64,000 bases of DNA from Mycolicibacterium sp. P1-18 (GTDB lineage: Bacteria > Actinomycetota > Actinomycetes > Mycobacteriales > Mycobacteriaceae): the NCBI RefSeq assembly GCF_008329535.1, contig NZ_NPKR01000013.1, positions 1-64,000 of the forward strand, in the 5' to 3' direction. Numbering within the stretch: the first letter of the stretch is position 1; every line of letters starts with the position of its first letter. This document shows, piece after piece, positions 1-7,878 of the stretch. The notes below the pieces were generated by a model. It worked only from the letters and a program-made list of their open reading frames with translations. It did no database searches and was not told the DNA's origin. The translations under genes were made by a program, and so were the position numbers.

Positions 1-77
1 TGGGACACGAAGGCCTCCTGGTTGGTGAAGCGGTTCCTAGACAGCTCCACTTCACAACCGGAGGCCTTCCCTGTCAC
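1..77 (-). CDS. possible 5' end of a divergent gene, cut by window edge
   Basis: An open frame runs leftward off the window edge from a GTG at 77 (GGTGAG lies 5 nt upstream), with an alternative in-frame GTG at 50. The visible peptide contains VELSRNRFTNQEAFVS, which looks like ordinary coding sequence rather than noise. About 25 codons are visible, too few to name a family. It would be transcribed divergently from the methyltransferase at 189. The same bases form a long imperfect inverted repeat, so the alternative reading is a structured non-coding element. Confidence 0.3.
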   Translation of the reverse strand, partial: MTGKASGCEVELSRNRFTNQEAFVS

Positions 78-188
78 ACAGGCTCACCGACAGACAACGG
101 GACAACGTCCCTGGACATCACACCTAGGCCAGGCTCGTCGGGCACAATAGATAGAGGTGCTAGATAACGACGGTGGAGGGAACCGGCC

Positions 189-1124
189 ATGGCCAGGACC
201 GATGACGACACGTGGGACATCAACGAGAGCGTCGGTGTCACCGCCCTCGCCGTCGCAGGAGGTCGGGCGGCCGAGACCAGGAGCCCCGACGCCCTCGTCG
301 ACGACCCGTTCGCGCACCTGTTCCTCGAGGCGGCCGGGGACGGCGTCTGGCAGATCTACTTGAGCGACGAGCCGCCAGCCGAACTGGCCGAGGTGGACCC
401 CGACTTCGGGAAGCGCACCGAGGCGATGAAGAGCTACATCGGCTCGCGCACGAAGTACTTCGACGAGTTCTTCGTCGACGCGGCCGCCGCCGGCATCCGC
501 CAGTCCGTCATCCTGGCGGCCGGGCTCGACGCGCGGGCATGGCGACTGGCCTGGCCGCAGGGCAGCGTGGTCTACGAGATCGACCAGCCCAAGGTGCTCG
601 CCTTCAAGCTCGAGACGCTGGCGTCGCACGGCGCCGAACCCCTCGCGCGTCTCGTCGACGTCGGCATCGACCTGCGCGAAAACTGGCCAAAGGCGTTGGT
701 GGACGCGGGCTTCGACCCGACCGCGCCGACGTCGTGGTCGGCGGAGGGTTTGCTTCCGTACCTGACTCCGGAGGCGCAGGATCTGCTGTTCGACCGCATC
801 CACTCGCTGAGCGCTCCGGGCAGCCGGGTCGCGGTCGAGGCCTTCACGGGCGACTTCTTCAGCGACGAGAGCGTCGCCCAACGCAAGGAACAGATGGCGA
901 AGTACCGGGAGGTCGCGCTCAAGCTGGGCGCCGAGGACATCCCCGACATCGGCGAGCTGCTCTACGAGGGGAAGCGCACCGAGGTCACCGATTGGCTTGG
1001 CGCCCATGGCTGGAACGTGACGTCCATCAGCTCCGACGACCTGTTGGCGGGCTACGGCCGGACGCTTCCGACCGACGTCGACGCGCCCGTGCCGGACAGC
1101 GTGTTCGTCGAGGGCCGACTCTGA
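189..1124 (+). CDS. class I SAM-dependent methyltransferase, UPF0677 family
   Basis: A 311-aa protein of the mycobacterial UPF0677 / leucine carboxyl methyltransferase-like group, which uses S-adenosylmethionine; the substrate is unknown for most members. The glycine-rich SAM-binding motif I is visible near residues 107-120 (ILAAGLDARAWRL), followed by the acidic loop VYEIDQP near 128-134 that should contact the ribose. The N-terminal block INESVGVTAL is typical of the family. The ATG at 189 is preceded by GGTGGAGGGA at a sensible distance, which supports this start. The gene stands alone, divergent from a possible leftward gene and followed by a strong hairpin shared with the converging transporter operon. 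Mycobacteria carry many paralogues, so no specific role can be assigned. The family call is firm; the function is not known. Confidence 0.9.
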   Translation: MARTDDDTWDINESVGVTALAVAGGRAAETRSPDALVDDPFAHLFLEAAGDGVWQIYLSDEPPAELAEVDPDFGKRTEAMKSYIGSRTKYFDEFFVDAAAAGIRQSVILAAGLDARAWRLAWPQGSVVYEIDQPKVLAFKLETLASHGAEPLARLVDVGIDLRENWPKALVDAGFDPTAPTSWSAEGLLPYLTPEAQDLLFDRIHSLSAPGSRVAVEAFTGDFFSDESVAQRKEQMAKYREVALKLGAEDIPDIGELLYEGKRTEVTDWLGAHGWNVTSISSDDLLAGYGRTLPTDVDAPVPDSVFVEGRL

Positions 1125-1154
1125 GGTAACTGGTCCTGGCCTACGGCGTTCGCA

Positions 1155-1190
1155 CGAAACCCCGCCGATCGTGCGGTCGGCGGGGTTTCG
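1155..1190. terminator. bidirectional hairpin terminator
   Basis: A perfect 14-bp stem, CGAAACCCCGCCGA paired with TCGGCGGGGTTTCG, with an 8-nt loop at 1169-1176. It sits between the converging methyltransferase and ABC transporter operon, so it can serve both. It ends in GTTTCG rather than a long T-run, as is usual in mycobacteria. Confidence 0.75.
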
Positions 1191-1208
1191 TGGATCTGAG
1201 AGCGAAGG

Positions 1209-2027
1209 CTACTTGCGGCCCAGTTCGTGGGTCAGCGCCTCCAACTCGTCGCCACCGGCCATCTCCTGGGTGAGGCGGTCCAAAGTGATGTCGTCGTAGG
1301 CGCAGTCGAGCTTCTGGCGGCCACGGTTCAGCAACACGAAGTGGTCCCCCACCATGTGCGCGTGGTGAGGGTTGTGCGTGATGAACACGACGCCGAAGCC
1401 CGCCTCCTTGGCGGCGGTGATGTACTTCAGCACCACCCCGGACTGCTTGACGCCCAATGCCGCGGTGGGTTCGTCGAGGATGAGCACCCGAGCCCCGAAG
1501 AACACCGCCCGCGCGATGGCGACGCACTGCCGCTGCCCACCGGACAACGAGCCGATGGGGGCATCGACGTCGGGCAGTTCGATGCCCATCTTCGACAACT
1601 CCGTCAGCGTGGTCGCACGCATGGCATTGGCGTCCAGCGAGAACGGGAACGACTTCTTGCGGATCTCCTGGCCGAGAAAGAAGTTGCGCCACACCGGCAT
1701 CAGCGGGACGACGGCCAGGTTCTGGTACACCGTGGCGATGCCCTTGGACAGCGCGTCGGCGGGTGAGCCGAACTTCATCGACTCGCCGTCGACCAGGAGG
1801 TCACCTTCGGTCTGCTGATGCAGACCCGAGATGATCTTGATCAGGGTGGACTTGCCGGCGCCGTTGTCGCCGAGGATCCCGGTGACCTCACCGGCGTGCA
1901 CCCGCAGGCAGATGTCCTTGAGCGCGGTGATGTTGCCGTAGGACTTGCCCACGTTCTTCAGTTCGACCAACGGGGCCTTCCCACCGGAAGGGGCGTCGTG
2001 GCTTGGCTTCTCGACTGTGGTGGTCAT
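1209..2027 (-). CDS. sugar ABC transporter ATP-binding protein (FrcA-like, single domain)
   Basis: A 272-aa ATPase that should energise carbohydrate uptake across the inner membrane. Walker A is GDNGAGKST (residues 53-61), the signature is LSGGQ (161-165) and Walker B is VLILDEP (181-187), followed by the switch histidine in FITHN. It carries one nucleotide-binding domain, unlike the ~500-aa duplicated RbsA type, so it resembles FrcA-type single-domain subunits that dimerise. It is the third gene of a leftward operon: the permease ends 4 nt upstream and the binding protein lies before that. The position beside the IolR-like regulator and iol genes, plus a shared promoter box, suggests myo-inositol as the substrate. 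That is inference from context; other cyclitols or pentoses remain possible. Confidence 0.92.
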   Translation of the reverse strand: MTTTVEKPSHDAPSGGKAPLVELKNVGKSYGNITALKDICLRVHAGEVTGILGDNGAGKSTLIKIISGLHQQTEGDLLVDGESMKFGSPADALSKGIATVYQNLAVVPLMPVWRNFFLGQEIRKKSFPFSLDANAMRATTLTELSKMGIELPDVDAPIGSLSGGQRQCVAIARAVFFGARVLILDEPTAALGVKQSGVVLKYITAAKEAGFGVVFITHNPHHAHMVGDHFVLLNRGRQKLDCAYDDITLDRLTQEMAGGDELEALTHELGRK

Positions 2028-2031
2028 CGAA

Positions 2032-3090
2032 TCACTTCTTCGCTGCGTAGTTGCGGAAGGCGTTGTTGGCGATCACCGCGAACAGCAGCATCGCGCCGAG
2101 GAAGAACTTGAACCAGTCCGGGTCCCAACCGGCGTAGACGATGCCCTGGTTCGTCATGCCGAAGATGAACGCGCCGATCGCCGCGCCGATCGCGGTGCCG
2201 TAGCCGCCCGTGAGGAGGCAGCCGCCGATCACCGCGGCGATGATGTAGAAGAACTCGTTGCCGATGCCCTGGCCGGACTGCACGGTGTTGAACGCGAACA
2301 GCAGATGCATGCCCACGAACCAGGCGCAGAACCCGACGAACATGAACAGCCCGATCTTGACCTTGGTGACCGGAACACCCACGGCCCGAGCGCTGTCCGC
2401 GTCACCGCCGACGGCGAAGATCCAGTTGCCGATCTTGGTCTTGAACAGCACCCAGGTCGCCACCGCGGTGAAGATCAGCCACCACACCACGGTGACGCGG
2501 ATGCTGACGCCCAGCACGGTGAACGACGACGCGAAGACCTTCTGCGCGGAGGCGAATCCCGACATGTCGCCGACGCTCTGCGTGGCCACCTGCCCGGCGA
2601 CCAACTTGGTCACCGCGAGGTTGATGCCGGCCAGCATGAAGAACGAACTCAGCGTGATGAGGAAGCTGGGAATCTTGGTCTTCATCACCAGGAACCCGTT
2701 GAGGAAGCCGACGCCCAGCGCTAGTGCCAGCGCCAGCGCCGCCCCCACCCAGAGGTTCAGGTGCAGGTTGTAGGCCAGCATCGACGCGGCCAGCGAACTG
2801 AACGTCACCGCCACGCCGGCCGAGAGGTCGAACTCCCCGCCGATCATGAGGACTGCCACGCCACACGCCATGATGCCGATTGTCGAACTGGCGTACAGCA
2901 CCGTCGCGAGTGAGTTGGCCTCACGGAACGGAGGTGCGACCACGAGGAAGAACGCGAAGATGCCGATGGCACCGATGCCCGCGCCCATCTCGGGCCGGAT
3001 CAGCAACCTCTGCAGCCGATTTCGTTCCTTGACGCGCTCGTCGCGGACGACCTCGTGGCCCCCCACGTTCAGTTCAGCTTGCGTAGTCAT
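2032..3090 (-). CDS. sugar ABC transporter permease (RbsC/FrcC family)
   Basis: A 352-aa integral membrane protein of the branched-chain/ribose-type permease family, with repeated hydrophobic segments across the chain and the family-typical stretch GGEFDLSAG near residue 85. It should form the transmembrane pore with the ATPase downstream and receive sugar from the binding protein encoded upstream. The ATG at 3090 has an excellent ribosome binding site (AGGAG and GGGAGG within 16 nt). It lies 14 nt after the binding-protein gene and 4 nt before the ATPase gene, so the three are one transcript. The substrate is inferred to be myo-inositol from the adjoining catabolic operon and the common regulatory box. 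Confidence 0.92.
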   Translation of the reverse strand: MTTQAELNVGGHEVVRDERVKERNRLQRLLIRPEMGAGIGAIGIFAFFLVVAPPFREANSLATVLYASSTIGIMACGVAVLMIGGEFDLSAGVAVTFSSLAASMLAYNLHLNLWVGAALALALALGVGFLNGFLVMKTKIPSFLITLSSFFMLAGINLAVTKLVAGQVATQSVGDMSGFASAQKVFASSFTVLGVSIRVTVVWWLIFTAVATWVLFKTKIGNWIFAVGGDADSARAVGVPVTKVKIGLFMFVGFCAWFVGMHLLFAFNTVQSGQGIGNEFFYIIAAVIGGCLLTGGYGTAIGAAIGAFIFGMTNQGIVYAGWDPDWFKFFLGAMLLFAVIANNAFRNYAAKK

Positions 3091-3104
3091 GTGTCCTCCC
3101 GCTC

Positions 3105-4097
3105 CTAGCGAGTTCCGGCTTTGGCCAGCTCGGCGACGGCGTCGATGTTGCCCTGGTCGATGAACGACGGGCCGGTCAGCGTCGGCTCACCGCCGCCGAT
3201 CAGGTTCTTGTTGTTCTTGAACAGCCACAGCGCGTCGATGGCGAGGTACCCCTGCAGGTACGGCTGCTGGTCGACGGCCCACTGGACCTGACCACCCTTG
3301 ATGGCATCGACGAGTGCGGCATTGGTGTCGAACGTGACGATCTTCGCGGTACTGCCGGCGTTGCCGACCGACTGCACGGCGGTCAGCGCGATGGGTGCAC
3401 CGAGCGCGACGATGTGGTCGACGGTGGGGTCCTGCTGCAGCTTCGCGGTGATCGTCGCCTCGACCGAGGGCATGTCCTTGCTGTTGACGTTCAGGATCTC
3501 GCTCTGGCCCTTGAAGCCTTCCTTGACTCCGGCGCAACGGGATTCGAGTGCGACCTGGCCCTGCTCCTGGATGACGCACACGACCTTCTTGGCGCCGTCG
3601 GCGTTGAGCTTCTCGCCGGCGGCGATGCCCGCGAGCCGCTCGTCCTGGCCGAAGTACTCCTGGACGCCCATCGACTTGAAGTTGTCGAAGCCGGAGTTGA
3701 ACGCCACGACGGGGATGCCCTTGGCCTCCGCCGCCTTGACGGCCGGGGCCATCGCGTCGGGCTTGGCGAGTGTGACCGCGATGCCGTCCACGCCGCTGTC
3801 GATGGCGCTCTGGACCAGGTTGGCCTGGTTGGGGGCTTCGGGATCGTTGGAGTACCGGAGTTCGATGTTGTCCTTCTTCGCGGCGGCCTCGGCGCCCTTG
3901 CGAATGAGATCCCAGAACGAGTCGCCCGGCACCTCGTGGGTGATCATCGCGACCGTCATCCGCGGGGTGTCGACGCTGCCGCCACCACCCGAGCCGTCAC
4001 CGGATCCCGCGGGCTTGCCCCCCGAGCTGGAACACGACACGAGCCCCAGGGCGATAACCCCTGCACCGGCGGCGGCTGCAAGCCGAACAAACTTCAT
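3105..4097 (-). CDS. sugar ABC transporter substrate-binding lipoprotein (periplasmic-binding-protein-like domain)
   Basis: A 330-aa exported binding protein. The N-terminus is a lipoprotein signal: a short basic start (MKFVR), a hydrophobic stretch, then GLVSCSSS with the lipidated cysteine near residue 21, followed by a Gly/Ser-rich linker. The mature part shows the ribose/galactose-binding-protein pattern (MTVAMITHEVPGDSFW at the start, AVTLAKPDAM in the first lobe). I chose ATG 4097 rather than the longer open frame because it begins the signal peptide and follows AGGAGA. It is the first gene of the transporter operon, with the promoter/operator module at 4143-4187 directly upstream. The ligand is probably myo-inositol by context; this is not proven by sequence alone. 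Confidence 0.92.
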   Translation of the reverse strand: MKFVRLAAAAGAGVIALGLVSCSSSGGKPAGSGDGSGGGGSVDTPRMTVAMITHEVPGDSFWDLIRKGAEAAAKKDNIELRYSNDPEAPNQANLVQSAIDSGVDGIAVTLAKPDAMAPAVKAAEAKGIPVVAFNSGFDNFKSMGVQEYFGQDERLAGIAAGEKLNADGAKKVVCVIQEQGQVALESRCAGVKEGFKGQSEILNVNSKDMPSVEATITAKLQQDPTVDHIVALGAPIALTAVQSVGNAGSTAKIVTFDTNAALVDAIKGGQVQWAVDQQPYLQGYLAIDALWLFKNNKNLIGGGEPTLTGPSFIDQGNIDAVAELAKAGTR

Positions 4098-4142
4098 CGT
4101 CTCTCCTGTCTGCGGGTGCCGTGGAACACGGCCTTGAGACGA

Positions 4143-4187
4143 TGTAATACGGGTCACACGCGAAAGTCAATACTTTGTTCGGACATT
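4143..4187 (-). promoter_or_regulatory. transporter promoter with IolR-like box and GTGAC...ACA element
   Basis: Read on the minus strand, this holds AATGTCCGAAC then AAAGTATTGAC (22 nt, plus-strand 4166-4187), a 7-nt gap, then TGTGA-N6-TTACA (4143-4158). The TTGAC end of the box can act as a -35. The first ten bases after AA (TGTCCGAACA) match the KGWCHTRACA motif I recall for the C. glutamicum IolR repressor at 9 of 10 positions. The second element matches the mycobacterial CRP consensus TGTGA-N6-TCACA at 9 of 10, but may equally be part of the -10 region. The arrangement is repeated before iolC. Confidence 0.6.
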
Positions 4188-4262
4188 AGGACTGCAGGTC
4201 ATATCCGCGGAAGCGCGCCGAAGTTAGCCAGCCGATCTAGGGGTCCGCCGGCGCGCGATCCG

Positions 4263-4994
4263 CTAGCGGTCGACGAGCGTGGTCTCGAAGTAGTACCGCG
4301 AGGCCCGGTAGCAGTGGTCGCCGTACTCGACGGCTTTGCCGGAGTCGTCGAAGGCGGTCCGGCTCATCGACAGGAGTGGGACACCGGCCTTTTCATTCAG
4401 CAGCCGGGCCTCGGTGCGCGTGGCCGGCCGGGCGCCGATGCGCTGCCGCGCCAACCGGATGTGCACGCCTCGCGCACGCAACGCCTGATACAGCCCGCTG
4501 CGTTCGAGTTCCTCGGCCTCCGGCGCCAAGTCGACCGGCAGATAGTTGACCATGACTGCGAGTGGCTCGCCGTTGGCCCGGCGCAGCCGCTGGATCGTGA
4601 CGATCTCGTGGCCGCTGGCGAGGTTCAGCTGGGTCGCCACCTCGTCGTCGGCCTGGCCGACCTGATAGTCCAGAAGTTCGGTGGTGGGCTCCTGACCGGC
4701 CCTGGCGAGGTCGTCGAACAGGCTCGTGAGCTCGACGCGGCGGTGCACGGGACTCTGCACCACCTGGGTGCCGACGCCGCGTTTGCGCACCAGCAGACCC
4801 TTGTCGACGATCTCTTGAATGGCCCGGCGCGTGGTGGGCCGCGACAGCGTCAGACGCTTGGCGAGGTCGAGCTCGTTCTCGAAGCGGTCTCCGGGAGCCA
4901 GGTGACCGTCGCGGATCGCCGCCTCGATCGCCTGTGCCAGTTGGTAGTACAGCGGAACGGGGCTCGAACGGTCGAGCTCTACCTCGAGTGGCAC
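4263..4994 (-). CDS. iolR: GntR/UTRA family transcriptional regulator, IolR-like
   Basis: A 243-aa regulator. The N-terminal winged helix-turn-helix (residues about 10-75, with PLYYQLAQAIE and LTLSRPTTRRAIQEI) precedes a C-terminal UTRA effector domain (RVELTSLFDDLARAG ... HEIVTIQRLRR ... YFETTLVDR). A longer open frame exists upstream, but the GTG at 4994 has GGAG 5 nt before it and starts just ahead of the conserved domain, so I took that start. It lies between the leftward transporter operon and the rightward iol operon, the position IolR occupies in other actinobacteria. It probably represses both through the shared boxes, with an inositol breakdown intermediate as inducer. The family is certain; the IolR role is inferred from position and operator similarity. 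Confidence 0.85.
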   Translation of the reverse strand: MPLEVELDRSSPVPLYYQLAQAIEAAIRDGHLAPGDRFENELDLAKRLTLSRPTTRRAIQEIVDKGLLVRKRGVGTQVVQSPVHRRVELTSLFDDLARAGQEPTTELLDYQVGQADDEVATQLNLASGHEIVTIQRLRRANGEPLAVMVNYLPVDLAPEAEELERSGLYQALRARGVHIRLARQRIGARPATRTEARLLNEKAGVPLLSMSRTAFDDSGKAVEYGDHCYRASRYYFETTLVDR

Positions 4995-5063
4995 GTCGAC
5001 TCCGATCTCGGGTGACCAGGCAAGACTGGGCCCAAGGGTAACACCAGCATGATCGCAAGTCAG

Positions 5064-5108
5064 AATGTCAGGACAAACTCTTGACAGACCCGAGTGACGG
5101 GGGGCACA
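5064..5108 (+). promoter_or_regulatory. iolC operon promoter with IolR-like box and GTGAC...ACA element
   Basis: AATGTCAGGAC followed by AAACTCTTGAC (5064-5085) is identical at 18 of 22 positions to the box before the transporter genes, and its TTGAC forms a -35. After the same 7-nt gap comes AGTGA-N6-GCACA (5093-5108), which overlaps the CACAGT hexamer expected at -10. TGTCA...TGACA also makes an inverted repeat (5066-5070 and 5082-5086). The iolC start is 40 nt downstream. Confidence 0.6.
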
Positions 5109-5148
5109 GTCGTGGAGAGCCTCAACTCCAATCGACCCGGGAGCCGAC

Positions 5149-6120
5149 TTGTCCACCTCAGAGCCGTTCGACGTGCTGGCCATCGGCCGCAGCGGCGTCG
5201 ACATCTATCCCCTGCAGATCGGCGTCGGCCTCGAGGAGGTCGAGTCGTTCGGCAAGTTCCTCGGCGGCAGCGCCGCCAACGTGACGGTCGCCGCCGCCAG
5301 ACTCGGCAACCGCGCGGCGCTGATCTCCGGCGTCGGCGACGATCCGTTCGGGCGCTTCGTCCGCAACGAACTGGCCCGCCTCGGCGTCGACAACCGCTAC
5401 GTCGCGACCCACGACGCGTTCCCCACGCCGGTCACCTTCTGCGAGATCTTCCCGCCGGACGACTTCCCGCTGTACTTCTACCGCAAGCCCAGCGCCCCCG
5501 ATCTGCAGGTGACGCCCGGCGAGATCGACGCCGAGGCCGTCCGCTCCGCGCGGCTGTACTGGTCGACGGTGACGGGCCTGTCCGAAGAGCCCAGTCGCAG
5601 CGCGCACTTCGCCGCGTGGGAACAGCGCGGCCGGGCGCCCCTGACCGTCCTGGACCTCGACTACCGGCCCATGTTCTGGGAGAACGCCGCCGCCGCGACC
5701 GAGCAGGTTCAGCGCGCACTGCAGCACGTCACCGTCGCCGTCGGCAACCGCGAGGAATGCGAGATCGCCGTCGGCGAGACCAACCCGCACAGGGCGGCCG
5801 ACGCGCTGCTCGACCTCGGCGTCGAGTTGGCGATCGTCAAGCAGGGCCCCCGCGGCGTGCTCGGCAAGACCAAGCACTCCTCGGTGACCGTGCCACCCAA
5901 CGACGTCGACGTCGTCAACGGTCTGGGCGCCGGGGACAGCTTCGGCGGCAGCCTGATTCACGGTCTGCTGCACGGCTGGTCACTGGAGAAGACGCTGCGC
6001 TACGCAAACGCCGCCGGCGCCATCGTGGCATCCCGGCTCGAGTGCTCGACGGCGATGCCCACCGCCGCGGAGGTCGCCGAATTGGCCGAACGGACCGCCG
6101 AGGAGGCCGTCAATGTCTAG
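5149..6120 (+). CDS. iolC: 5-dehydro-2-deoxygluconokinase (PfkB family)
   Basis: A 323-aa ribokinase-fold sugar kinase. It should phosphorylate 2-deoxy-5-keto-gluconate with ATP, the fifth step of the Bacillus-type inositol pathway. PfkB signature 1 is visible near residues 33-52 (GKFLGGSAANVTVAAARLG) and signature 2 contains the catalytic aspartate in GAGDSF (260-265, Asp263). The start is TTG 5149, with GGGAG 5-6 nt upstream; no nearby ATG or GTG fits. It opens the iol operon and overlaps the next gene by 8 nt. Other PfkB kinases with different sugar specificity look similar, but the neighbours iolB, iolD and iolH make the IolC assignment strong. Confidence 0.92.
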   Translation: MSTSEPFDVLAIGRSGVDIYPLQIGVGLEEVESFGKFLGGSAANVTVAAARLGNRAALISGVGDDPFGRFVRNELARLGVDNRYVATHDAFPTPVTFCEIFPPDDFPLYFYRKPSAPDLQVTPGEIDAEAVRSARLYWSTVTGLSEEPSRSAHFAAWEQRGRAPLTVLDLDYRPMFWENAAAATEQVQRALQHVTVAVGNREECEIAVGETNPHRAADALLDLGVELAIVKQGPRGVLGKTKHSSVTVPPNDVDVVNGLGAGDSFGGSLIHGLLHGWSLEKTLRYANAAGAIVASRLECSTAMPTAAEVAELAERTAEEAVNV

Positions 6121-7006
6121 CGCAACCTCAACGGCTCTCTGCGCCGACTACGCCGCCGTCACCGAACTGCGCGCCGCCGACCCCGGTGCCGTCGCCCGCG
6201 CCTGGGAAGCTAGGACCACGCGCCCGACCATCCGTGGCGACGGCCGGTTGATGATCGTCGCCGCCGACCACCCCGCGCGTGGTGCGCTGGCCGTGGGCAA
6301 CCGCCCCACCGCGATGAACAGCCGCACCGACCTGCTCGACCGGCTGCGGGCCGCACTCGCCGAACCCGGCGTCGACGGCGTCCTCGCCACGTCGGACATC
6401 CTCGACGACCTCGTGCTCCTGGGGGCGCTCGAGGACAAGGTGGTGTTCTCGTCGTTCAACCGCGGCGGCCTGGCCGGCGCGGCGTTCGAACTCGACGACC
6501 GGATGACCGGTGCCACCGCTGCGTCCACCGCCGCGGCGAGGATGAACGGCGGAAAGATGTTGTGCCGCATCGCCCTCGACGATCCCGGTACCGTCGCGAC
6601 CATGACGGCGTGCGCGCAGGCCGTCGACGAGCTCGCCGCGCGTGGCCTCATCGCCATGCTCGAGCCGTTCATGTCCAGCCGCGTGGGCGGCAAGGTCCAC
6701 AACGACCTGAGCCCCGATGCCGTCATCAAGTCGGTGCACATCGGACAGGGCCTCGGGTCGACGTCGGCCTACACGTGGATGAAGCTGCCCGTCGTCCCCG
6801 AGATGGACCGCGTGATGGAGTCGACCACGATGCCGACCCTGCTCCTCGGCGGTGACCCCGCCGATCCCGACGAGGCGTTCGCGTCCTGGGAGAAAGCCCT
6901 CGGCCTGCCGTCGGTGCGTGGCCTCATCGTCGGCCGCACGCTGCTGTACCCCGCCGACGACGACGTGAGTTCCGCCGTCGCGACCGCCGTCTCGATGGTG
7001 AGGTGA
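6113..7006 (+). CDS. Cgl0159-family (beta/alpha)8 protein, probable IolJ-type aldolase
   Basis: A 297-aa protein of the family databases name after Corynebacterium Cgl0159, a predicted TIM barrel related to class I DeoC/LacD-type aldolases. It starts inside iolC (8-nt overlap) and lies in the same position as in the C. glutamicum iol cluster. The blocks RLMIVAADHPARGALAVG and KLPVVPEMDRVMES are visible; a Schiff-base lysine is plausible in the second but not proven. By pathway logic it should split 6-phospho-5-dehydro-2-deoxygluconate into malonate semialdehyde and dihydroxyacetone phosphate, because no canonical iolJ (FbaA-like) gene is present. The family assignment is good; the reaction is inference. 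Confidence 0.8.
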   Translation: MSSATSTALCADYAAVTELRAADPGAVARAWEARTTRPTIRGDGRLMIVAADHPARGALAVGNRPTAMNSRTDLLDRLRAALAEPGVDGVLATSDILDDLVLLGALEDKVVFSSFNRGGLAGAAFELDDRMTGATAASTAAARMNGGKMLCRIALDDPGTVATMTACAQAVDELAARGLIAMLEPFMSSRVGGKVHNDLSPDAVIKSVHIGQGLGSTSAYTWMKLPVVPEMDRVMESTTMPTLLLGGDPADPDEAFASWEKALGLPSVRGLIVGRTLLYPADDDVSSAVATAVSMVR

Positions 7007-7008
7007 GC

Positions 7009-7878
7009 ATGCACAGCGAGCTCTACATTCCCGCGCGCAGCGCCGAACTGCCCTTCACGGTCGACGTCACCCCGGCGTCGGCGGGCTGGACCGAATCCTC
7101 CCTTCAGGTCGTCGAACTCGACGACAGCCAGACCATCGAGCTGCGCACCGACGACACCGAGGTGATGATCCTGCCGCTCGCCGGCGGCGGATCGGTCGAA
7201 TGCGACGGGACCACCTTCGACTTGTCGCCGCGCGCTTCGGTGTTCGACGGACCGTCGGACATGGTGTACATCGGCGTCGGCCAGACCTACGTGATCGCCG
7301 GCGAGGGCCGGTTCGCGATCTGCGGCGCCCGCGCCACGAGGTCGTTCCCCAACCGCCGCGTGGCCGCCGCCGACGTGTCGGTCGAGTTGCGCGGCGCGGG
7401 CAACTGCAGCCGGCAGGTGCACAACTTCGGCACCGCGGGCGTCTTCGAGGCCGACTCGCTGATCGCCTGCGAGGTCATCACCCCCGGCGGCAACTGGTCG
7501 AGCTACCCGGCCCACAAGCACGACCAGAACACCCCGACCGAGTCTGAGCTCGAGGAGATCTACTACTTCGAGATCGCCCCCGGCCCAGACGGTTCCAGGG
7601 GTTTCGGCTATCACCGCGTGTACGGCACGCCGGACCGTCCGATCGAGGTGCTCGAGGAGGTCCGCACCGGCGACGTCGTCTTGGTGCCGCACGGTTATCA
7701 CGGCCCGTCGGTCGCCGCCCCCGGTTACCACATGTACTACCTGAACGTGATGGCCGGACCGGGCGCCGAACGCGCCTGGAAGATCGTCGACGACCCCGAA
7801 CACGCGTGGCTCCGCGGGACCTGGGACGACCAGCCCGTCGATCCGCGCCTCCCCCTCCACGCCCCGAAGGGAGCATGA
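7009..7878 (+). CDS. iolB: 5-deoxy-glucuronate isomerase
   Basis: A 289-aa bicupin that converts 5-deoxy-glucuronate to 2-deoxy-5-keto-gluconate, between the IolD and IolC steps. The metal-binding cluster YPAHKHD (residues 166-172) and the following ELEEIYYFE (about 180-188) are the conserved IolB active-site features. An alternative GTG at 7003 would overlap the previous stop (GTGA), but ATG 7009 has GAGGTG at the right distance and was preferred. The stop overlaps the iolD start as ATGA, implying translational coupling. Length matches the family. Confidence 0.95.
   Translation: MHSELYIPARSAELPFTVDVTPASAGWTESSLQVVELDDSQTIELRTDDTEVMILPLAGGGSVECDGTTFDLSPRASVFDGPSDMVYIGVGQTYVIAGEGRFAICGARATRSFPNRRVAAADVSVELRGAGNCSRQVHNFGTAGVFEADSLIACEVITPGGNWSSYPAHKHDQNTPTESELEEIYYFEIAPGPDGSRGFGYHRVYGTPDRPIEVLEEVRTGDVVLVPHGYHGPSVAAPGYHMYYLNVMAGPGAERAWKIVDDPEHAWLRGTWDDQPVDPRLPLHAPKGA

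Noticed and set aside
1..77. attC-like or insertion-sequence end
   Set aside because: Although a long stem forms, there is no integron or transposase gene and no paired terminal repeat in the window.
4213..4256. Inverted repeat GCGCGCCG...CGGCGCGC beyond the GntR stop as terminator
   Set aside because: 8-bp stem with a 28-nt loop, no T-run; too weak to list as a terminator, although the position would suit one.
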